Shown: positions 8,074 through 13,915 of the stretch, piece after piece | How the letters are laid out: each line of letters starts with the position of its first letter | Position numbering within the stretch: position 1 is the stretch's first letter | From: UBA1402 sp964575345 | Lineage (GTDB): Bacteria; Bacteroidota; Bacteroidia; Bacteroidales; UBA1402 | NCBI GenBank assembly: GCA_964575345.1 | Contig: CAZNQD010000054.1 | Span: 1-13,915, forward strand | DNA: 13,915 bases | Reading direction: 5' to 3' | The notes under the pieces: model-generated | The model's database searches: none | Told to the model about the DNA's origin: nothing | The model's input: only the letters and a program-made list of their open reading frames with translations | Position numbers and translations under genes: made by a program

Positions 8074-9666
8074 ATGAAAAAATCAAACAAAATACTGGCT
8101 ATATTACTGCCTTTGCTTCTGATGAGCTCTGTTTCGTGCAGCGACTGGTTGAATTTGCTGCCCGAGGATAGTGTGCCCAAGCAGGCCTACTGGAAAAGCA
8201 AGGAAGATGTGGCTTCGGCCATGAAGGGCATTTACAGCTCTATGTTGTCCTCCGATCTGAGTTCAAAAATCTGGCTTTGGGGAGAAGTCAGGGCTGATAT
8301 GATCACGAATGGCCGTTCTGTAAATGCAGCTTTGAATTTAGTCAGGCAGGGAGAAATCTCGGCAGATAACAGCCTGTGTAACTGGGCTTCGTTTTACACG
8401 ACCATCAACAATTGCAATTTGCTGCTCAAATTTGCTCCGGAGGCTTACGAACAGGACGAATCCTTTACCAAACAGGAGCTGGAGGCTTACATGGCTCAGG
8501 CAGTTGCCGTCCGCAGCCTGATGTATTTTTACCTGGTTCGCACTTTTAAAGACGTTCCTCTTTCACTGGATGCTTATGTGGACGATTCTCAGTACCTGCC
8601 CCTGGCAAAGACTCCCGGGAATGAGATACTCGATACCCTGGTGCTCCAGCTGGAGGGACTCAGAACCAACAACAGCATTCCATACAACTACGGTTCGGTG
8701 GCCGAAAACAAGGGCCAGATGACCCGCTACGCTGTCGATGCCCTTTTGGCCGACATTTATCTTTGGAAGGAAGACTATGCTTCTTGTGTGAATGTTTGCG
8801 ACGAAATTTTGAACAGCGGGCAATTTGCCTTGATTCCTGTACCTAAAACGGAAGCCGTAACCGACCAGGGCGACACCGTTCTTCATCCTTCGCCCGCCGG
8901 TATTTACGATTTGTTCCAAAGCCTTTACATTGATGGCAACAGCGTGGAAAGTATTTTCGAATTGCCTTTCAACCGGGATGTAACCAATCCTTTTTACAAT
9001 TATCTGGTCCATTCCAATCGAACACTGATACCCAATGCCCAATATATAAGTACTGATATTTTTATTCATACAGCCAAAGGCGATCCCGAATATTTTGATA
9101 TTCGTGCTTCCATCAATTCCAAAGGGGGCTATGTCTGGAAGATGGCCGGTGTCAATTACGACGGTAATGAGGTGCACACGGTAGAAAATATGACCAACAA
9201 TCTGATTATTTATCGTATGGCCCAGGTTTACCTGATGAAAGCCGAAGCGTTGACCCAGCTGGCCGGAGAGGATCAGGCCAAACTGGAAGAAGCTTACGAA
9301 TTACTCCGTTTGCTGCGCGATCGCTCCTGCGCGGTTGAAACCACTGAGCTTGAAAGAGATGGTTCGGGAAGTATAGATAAGGATTTGCTGGAGCTTTTTG
9401 TCTTGGAAGAATCGGCCAGGGAGTTGATGTTCGAGGGCAAACGCTGGTTTGATGTGCTGAGAAATGCCCAAAGAAACAATTATGCCAAATTAAATTACCT
9501 GATGTCCATAGTGCCCAACAGCACTACGCCCGACAAAGTGTATAGCCTGCAGGTGAAGTACAAGAACTTTAATAGTCATTATTTGCCCTTGCCTCAAGGA
9601 GATATTGAATCAAATCCTTTGTTGGTGCAGAATCCTTTTTACGATATAAACACAAATAAGCCGTAA
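8074..9666 (+). CDS. SusD/RagB-family nutrient-binding outer-membrane lipoprotein
   Basis: The 530-residue lipoprotein partner of the preceding SusC; in the family it caps the barrel and binds ligand. I start it at ATG 8074, which gives MKKSNKILAILLPLLLM and lipobox SVSC (Cys22) with GGAAG just upstream. An in-frame ATG at 8059 overlaps the SusC stop (TGATG) and adds five residues; either start implies coupled translation. Family marks are the early DWLNLLPEDSVPKQAYWKS segment, the central TPR-like helices, EESARELMFEGKRWFDVLR in the C-terminal third, and the near-terminal YLPLPQGDIESNPLLVQNP. Length is typical. The ligand cannot be read from the sequence, because SusD binding sites are not conserved across the family. 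Confidence 0.96.
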   Translation: MKKSNKILAILLPLLLMSSVSCSDWLNLLPEDSVPKQAYWKSKEDVASAMKGIYSSMLSSDLSSKIWLWGEVRADMITNGRSVNAALNLVRQGEISADNSLCNWASFYTTINNCNLLLKFAPEAYEQDESFTKQELEAYMAQAVAVRSLMYFYLVRTFKDVPLSLDAYVDDSQYLPLAKTPGNEILDTLVLQLEGLRTNNSIPYNYGSVAENKGQMTRYAVDALLADIYLWKEDYASCVNVCDEILNSGQFALIPVPKTEAVTDQGDTVLHPSPAGIYDLFQSLYIDGNSVESIFELPFNRDVTNPFYNYLVHSNRTLIPNAQYISTDIFIHTAKGDPEYFDIRASINSKGGYVWKMAGVNYDGNEVHTVENMTNNLIIYRMAQVYLMKAEALTQLAGEDQAKLEEAYELLRLLRDRSCAVETTELERDGSGSIDKDLLELFVLEESARELMFEGKRWFDVLRNAQRNNYAKLNYLMSIVPNSTTPDKVYSLQVKYKNFNSHYLPLPQGDIESNPLLVQNPFYDINTNKP

Positions 9667-9668
9667 AT

Positions 9669-11468
9669 ATGAAAACAGTTCATTTATTCAATATAAAAGC
9701 CGTACTGAGGGCTATCCTGATTTGCCTGATTATGCTGCCTGCTTTGTTCAGCTCCTGTAAGACCAACCTGGACAAAGGTCTGTATCAGACCTCGGCCGAA
9801 CTGATGATAGATGAATACCTGGAAAGCAAGGAGGAATTGTCGCTGTTTCTGAATATAATAGATATTGCTGATCTCAGGGGAATGGTGCATGCCTATGGCA
9901 CCTATACCTGCTTTGCCCCAACCAATCAGGCGGTCAGTGCCTATCTTGAGGCTGAGAATCTCGATCTGACTACTTTGACTCAGGCAGATGCCGCTTATAT
10001 GGTGAAATATCATTTCGTAAGCGACACCCTTTCGACGGCGGATTTTGTTGAAAGCCGTTTGAGCGCGGCCAACATGAACAATCAGTTCCTGACAACCAAA
10101 ACAGAAATGGACGGCGAGGGCAATATCCAAATCATTGTCAATCGCGAGGCTAAAATACTGGAAGCCAATATCAGGCTGGGGAACGGACTGGTGCATGTGG
10201 TGGACCACTTTTTATCGCTGCCGGCACAGTCGGTGGAGGCAAGCCTGGAGGCCATGCCCGATTCGGCCTTTTCTACCATGAAATCTTTTGTAAACGAATT
10301 AAAGACTGACTACAACATCAAAATAGAAGATTTCCTGCAGGATACCGCCTACATTACGCTTTTGGTTCAAACCAATGCTGCTTTCGAAAAGGCCGGAATC
10401 GCCGACATTAGCGATTTGCTGGCCCGCCTTAGGGAAAATGACCTGAAATCGGAATTCACCGACAAGCAATTGCTGAGCAACTGGCTGGGTTATCATTGCC
10501 TGCCGGGCAGGATTTACATCGCTGATGTCTTGTTGTCCACCACGCTAAATACTTCCGTCAAAGGCCAGCCTATCACCATTACCATGGTTGATGAGCATTT
10601 GTATTTGAACCGCTTCAAAACAGAAAGAATTGACGAAGACGGTATTTTTATGGACAGACAGGGTGTTTACGTGGATTACAATTGTTCCAACGGAGTGGTA
10701 CAAACCATCGATGACATGCTCGAAATTATACAACGGGCGGCCTATCGTGTGTATTGGGATATGGGAGACCAACCCGAGATAAAAGCACTCAAAGGTTACC
10801 GTAAAGCCGGCACCAGCGTGACATATCAGCCGGGAGAATTGTCTATGATGAACTGGGGCGGAAACAATAATCCCACGGTTACCTATTCCGCCTGGGGCTT
10901 GCCCGACATCAACGGAGCCTACGATCAGAAATCGCAGTATGTGTACAACGATTATCTTACTTTCAGGGTGTGTGCCAGGGTGATGCAATGGCTGGAAATC
11001 AAGACTCCTGTGCTGGTGGCCGGCAAGTATCATGTTTGGATTTGCTGGAGACGAATGAATCCCTGTAAGTTCAGAACCACCTTTAAACAGGAGGGCGAAG
11101 AGGATCAAATATTCCCGGCTGTTGTAGACCTGCAGGATTATATGCCCGTGGAACTGGACGATGACCAGCTGGAGGCTAAAGGTTGGAAGCAATACAATGC
11201 CAAATTCCGGATCAGCGTCTTCAACAGCAAGAATATTGCCACTATAGACGTAAAAACAACCGGATCGCATATTTTACGTTTTGATGGGCTGGTAGATTCC
11301 AAAGACGTGGGCAACAACTGGGATATGATACAATTTATCCCGATCAACGACGATCAGGTATGGCCTATGATTGCTATAGACGGTACCCTGGTTACAAAAG
11401 GTACCCCCGATTGCCGCATCTTTCCCGAAGATGGCAGCAATTGTCCGGTCGAAGAGACAGAAGAGTAG
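9669..11468 (+). CDS. FAS1 lipoprotein with two FAS1 domains and a beta-rich C-terminal domain
   Basis: This 599-residue protein starts 2 bp after the SusD stop. A signal peptide ends in lipobox FSSC (Cys30). FAS1-1 spans about 45-182, with YTCFAPTNQAVSAYL and the closing strand NGLVHVVDHFL. FAS1-2 spans about 200-352, more degenerate, with YITLLVQTNAAF and NGVVQTIDDML. Residues about 357-590 form a different, strand-rich region (YRVYWDMGD, GKYHVWICWRRMNP, HILRFDGLV, MIQFIPI) that looks like a jelly-roll or carbohydrate-binding-type sandwich. I infer this from pattern only and make no family assignment. The tail after 580 is acidic (EETEE). It is probably a surface lipoprotein helping SusCD capture or hold its ligand. 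Its N-terminal half resembles that of the next gene, suggesting duplication. Confidence 0.87.
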   Translation: MKTVHLFNIKAVLRAILICLIMLPALFSSCKTNLDKGLYQTSAELMIDEYLESKEELSLFLNIIDIADLRGMVHAYGTYTCFAPTNQAVSAYLEAENLDLTTLTQADAAYMVKYHFVSDTLSTADFVESRLSAANMNNQFLTTKTEMDGEGNIQIIVNREAKILEANIRLGNGLVHVVDHFLSLPAQSVEASLEAMPDSAFSTMKSFVNELKTDYNIKIEDFLQDTAYITLLVQTNAAFEKAGIADISDLLARLRENDLKSEFTDKQLLSNWLGYHCLPGRIYIADVLLSTTLNTSVKGQPITITMVDEHLYLNRFKTERIDEDGIFMDRQGVYVDYNCSNGVVQTIDDMLEIIQRAAYRVYWDMGDQPEIKALKGYRKAGTSVTYQPGELSMMNWGGNNNPTVTYSAWGLPDINGAYDQKSQYVYNDYLTFRVCARVMQWLEIKTPVLVAGKYHVWICWRRMNPCKFRTTFKQEGEEDQIFPAVVDLQDYMPVELDDDQLEAKGWKQYNAKFRISVFNSKNIATIDVKTTGSHILRFDGLVDSKDVGNNWDMIQFIPINDDQVWPMIAIDGTLVTKGTPDCRIFPEDGSNCPVEETEE

Positions 11469-11489
11469 CTAATAATTAATAGAAAAACA

Positions 11490-13262
11490 ATGAAATACGT
11501 TTCTCTAAAAAGTGTAGGTCTTATGCTGCTGAGTGCAATGCTGCTGAGTTGTGCAGATCAGTGGGCCGAACACATCCGCCCGGTGGATAAAAACCTGGAA
11601 TCCTCATTGTTCCAGGCCATAAAGGCTGATCAGGAGCTGAGCCTGTTTCAGGCTTTCCTGCAGGAAACAGGTTACGATGCAGTGCTGGAATCCATGGAAA
11701 ATTATACGGTTTTTGCACCAATCAACACTGTCTTGTCCGCTTATGAGTCGGCCTCGGTGGAAGTAAAGAAGAATCTGGTTAAAAATCATATTGCCGCTTT
11801 GAGCTACAACGCGGCAGACCTGAGTTCGATGGAGTATTTGATGATGTTGAGCGGCAAACGCCTTAAGCTGGACGACCTGTTGCTTAACGCGAATGAGATG
11901 GTTTGCAGCAACGGTATTCTCCGCACCAGTAACAGCCTCAGTTTACCCAAAGCCAATCTTTACGAGCTGATTTCAGCCTACAAGGACTCTTTGGAAATTG
12001 CACGGGTAATCTTCCTGGCCGGTGATTCCATTATGGATCCTGTCAAGAGTATACAAACCGGGGTAGACCCTCTCAGCGGCAAACCCGTTTACGATACGGC
12101 TTACCGGTATTACAATCCTTACCTGGAAAGTTTGTCGATACATCAGGAGGATTCTTCGTATTGTTTTGTACTGTTGAACAATAGTAATTTTGCCAATCTC
12201 AAGGCTAAATACGCCAAATACATGCAGCAATGGGACGAAAGCATCAGAGCGGTTAACGACAGCCTGACGGATTTGGTAGCGACCCGCGAACTTATCAACG
12301 ATTTGATTTGTTCCACTGCCGGTTTTGAAGAAAACAATCCGACCTACCTGAATACAAACAGCCTGAGCCTGGATATGAGCAAAACCCTCGTGCTGGACAG
12401 GTTAGAGGCTTCCAACGGCCTGTTGTTGATTTGCGACAGTGTTAATATCCGGATGAAGGATAATAAAATCAAAGAAGTATATATTCAGGGCGAAGATTAC
12501 GCAGAAAGCCTCAATCCTTCCTACACATACATACGTTTGCGCGATTACGCCATGGGAGGCAGGGATGTGATGGTCGCCGGCCGCTGGTCCGAAAGTTTTG
12601 ATTATTCCACAGTTCTGGACGGGGTGGATACCACCTTGTCGAAAACGGTTAACTATTATTATTACAGCGCCACGGCTTCGGGTTCTTATTACGATAAATC
12701 CATCAATTTTTACCTCAAATACAGCCCCAGGCTCTATTCGACCAAGTACCGGCTTTATTGGAAAACCTACGATGATTTCGAAAATCATTTTGCCGGGGAT
12801 ACCCTTGATGTCCTATATAATCCCGAAGATCCCAATCAGGCTTGCCCTTCGGTGTACCGGGTCACCCAAAAGCTTTACATTTCCCTGCCTGGAAGGCCGG
12901 AGCTGAAGCGGAACAACGGTATTATTGAAAATTTGTCGCTGCAGTCGGGAGCCAAGGTAATGGTGGGCATTACCCCCGATACGACCGACGCAACCGGACG
13001 TAATCACACCATAGGTGTAAATGCCGGAGTCGAAACCGAAATGCCTCTGCGTTGGTACAAGGCCAGCGGAGATTACGAAGCGCTGTCCACCCCGCTGGCT
13101 GCTGCCAATACCCGTGATTACCTGAATTGCACATCGATGGGAACTGCCAGTTTTTATGTTACCAATTCTTCCTATACCAGCGCTTCCAACAGCACCTCCA
13201 ACGGTTTGATCTTTTTGGATTACATCCGTTTGGTGCCTGAAATGATCGATGAAAATGATTAG
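11490..13262 (+). CDS. FAS1 lipoprotein, paralogue of the preceding gene, with beta-rich C-terminal domain
   Basis: This 590-residue protein begins 21 bp downstream of the previous gene after an A-rich leader. The signal peptide ends in lipobox LLSC (Cys21). FAS1-1 covers about 36-156 and carries ELSLFQAFLQETGYDAVLES followed by YTVFAPINTVLSAYE, closely like the ELSLFLNIIDIADLR and YTCFAPTNQAVSAYL of its neighbour. A second FAS1-like unit (about 157-320) is recognisable by YCFVLLNNSNFANL and NGLLLICDSVNI but is divergent. Residues about 325-587 are strand- and tyrosine-rich and end in LIFLDYIRLVP, comparable with the MIQFIPI end of the previous protein. This is consistent with a jelly-roll-like binding module, by inference. 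It probably sits on the cell surface with the SusCD complex. It could belong instead with the second SusC, which starts 22 bp downstream. Confidence 0.86.
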   Translation: MKYVSLKSVGLMLLSAMLLSCADQWAEHIRPVDKNLESSLFQAIKADQELSLFQAFLQETGYDAVLESMENYTVFAPINTVLSAYESASVEVKKNLVKNHIAALSYNAADLSSMEYLMMLSGKRLKLDDLLLNANEMVCSNGILRTSNSLSLPKANLYELISAYKDSLEIARVIFLAGDSIMDPVKSIQTGVDPLSGKPVYDTAYRYYNPYLESLSIHQEDSSYCFVLLNNSNFANLKAKYAKYMQQWDESIRAVNDSLTDLVATRELINDLICSTAGFEENNPTYLNTNSLSLDMSKTLVLDRLEASNGLLLICDSVNIRMKDNKIKEVYIQGEDYAESLNPSYTYIRLRDYAMGGRDVMVAGRWSESFDYSTVLDGVDTTLSKTVNYYYYSATASGSYYDKSINFYLKYSPRLYSTKYRLYWKTYDDFENHFAGDTLDVLYNPEDPNQACPSVYRVTQKLYISLPGRPELKRNNGIIENLSLQSGAKVMVGITPDTTDATGRNHTIGVNAGVETEMPLRWYKASGDYEALSTPLAAANTRDYLNCTSMGTASFYVTNSSYTSASNSTSNGLIFLDYIRLVPEMIDEND

Positions 13263-13284
13263 CGAATATTCAAGCCCAAGAACC

Positions 13285-13915
13285 ATGATAAAATGCTTAA
13301 AAACCATAGGGATACTCCTGCTGCTGACAGGGATTGCCTTTTTACCGGCGAAGGCTCAGGACGAGGTTGTGACCGTTACCGGCAAGGTGTTGTCTCAGGC
13401 CGGTCAAAAAGCTTTACCCGGTATCAGCGTATCTGTGCAGAATCTTACCTCTGCCATGACGGCGGACGACGGCAGTTTCAGTTTGAGCCTGCCCTCGGCC
13501 GATGCAGAGCTCAGTGTATCCGGTCCGGGTTATCAGACTAAGAAAGTAGCGCTGCGGGGCAGAACTCAATTGATAATAAAACTGCATGCGGAAGATTTTG
13601 CCAATTCCGTCTACAAAGAAGTGCTGATGCCTCTGGGGACAGTAAATAACAGCCACCTGAGCTCAGCAGTTGTATTTCTGGATCAGGACAAAAGCACCGA
13701 AGTGGCCACTATGCCCGAGCAGCTTTTGCAGGCTAAGGTATCGGGTTTGAATACTATGTTCAGATCGGGTATGGAAGGCTCGGGTGCGAATCTTTTTGTC
13801 CGGGGTTTCAATTCCCTCTATGCCTCCAACCAACCCCTATTGGTGATTGACGGTATGGTAATAGAAAATGCACAATTCGGCAGCTCCCTTATCGAAGGTT
13901 ATATTTCTACACCTT
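13285..13915 (+). CDS. Second SusC/RagA-family TonB-dependent transporter, N-terminal part only
   Basis: ATG at 13285 opens a frame that stays open to the right edge: 210 complete codons. A signal peptide (MIKCLKTIGILLLLTGIAFL, ending PAKAQ) is followed by a carboxypeptidase-regulatory-like domain (about 28-102, VTVTGKVLSQAG and TADDGSFSLSLP). A plug domain then begins with ATMPEQLLQAKVSGL and LFVRGFNSLYASNQPLLVID. These fit SusC/RagA, but the sequence differs clearly from the first SusC here: its linker is longer and the motif is VRGFNSLYASNQPLLVIDG rather than IRGTTSINGSSQPYIIVDG. It is therefore not a recent copy. It starts 22 bp after the last FAS1 gene in the same operon. A second SusD-like gene is expected beyond the window. 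Confidence 0.9.
   Translation, partial: MIKCLKTIGILLLLTGIAFLPAKAQDEVVTVTGKVLSQAGQKALPGISVSVQNLTSAMTADDGSFSLSLPSADAELSVSGPGYQTKKVALRGRTQLIIKLHAEDFANSVYKEVLMPLGTVNNSHLSSAVVFLDQDKSTEVATMPEQLLQAKVSGLNTMFRSGMEGSGANLFVRGFNSLYASNQPLLVIDGMVIENAQFGSSLIEGYISTP

Noticed and set aside
8563..9177. Open frame of 204 codons on the minus strand
   Set aside because: It is fully antisense to the SusD-like gene, and its His/Ile/Val-rich composition fits a reverse-complement shadow.
10545..11270. Open frame of 241 codons on the minus strand
   Set aside because: It is fully antisense to a FAS1 lipoprotein gene, with no export signal or recognisable domain.

Overview
The window looks like a chromosomal segment from a Bacteroidota (Bacteroidales-type) bacterium. 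The evidence is SusC/RagA and SusD/RagB family proteins, short lipoprotein signal peptides ending in a lipobox cysteine, a type IX secretion (T9SS)-like C-terminal tail, weak or absent Shine-Dalgarno sequences, and A-rich translation starts. No rRNA, tRNA, CRISPR array, insertion sequence, transposase or phage gene was seen. Genus cannot be assigned from sequence alone.

Layout. Positions 1-1753 hold a two-gene minus-strand unit. A 160-residue exported protein with a T9SS-like tail comes first. It overlaps by ATGA the start of a secreted HEIGH-motif metallopeptidase-like protein that runs off the left edge. Positions 1754-2221 are an AT-rich divergent intergenic region with three inverted repeats and a weak promoter candidate. 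From 2222 to the right edge, six genes run in one direction with gaps of 2-24 bp: a lipoprotein with four fasciclin (FAS1) domains, a SusC-like TonB-dependent transporter, a SusD-like lipoprotein, two more FAS1 lipoproteins (each two FAS1-like domains plus a beta-rich C-terminal region), and the start of a second, divergent SusC-like transporter cut by the window end.

How it may work. SusC/SusD pairs form outer-membrane import complexes in which a SusD lid captures ligand above a TonB-driven barrel. Here the accessory surface lipoproteins that usually bind or cut glycans are replaced by three FAS1 proteins, and no glycoside hydrolase, polysaccharide lyase or sulfatase is visible. The divergently transcribed putative secreted protease suggests, as inference only, a protein, glycoprotein or matrix-like ligand, or a role in surface adhesion. 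The FAS1-SusC-SusD-FAS1-FAS1-SusC arrangement is the best candidate here for a poorly described system.
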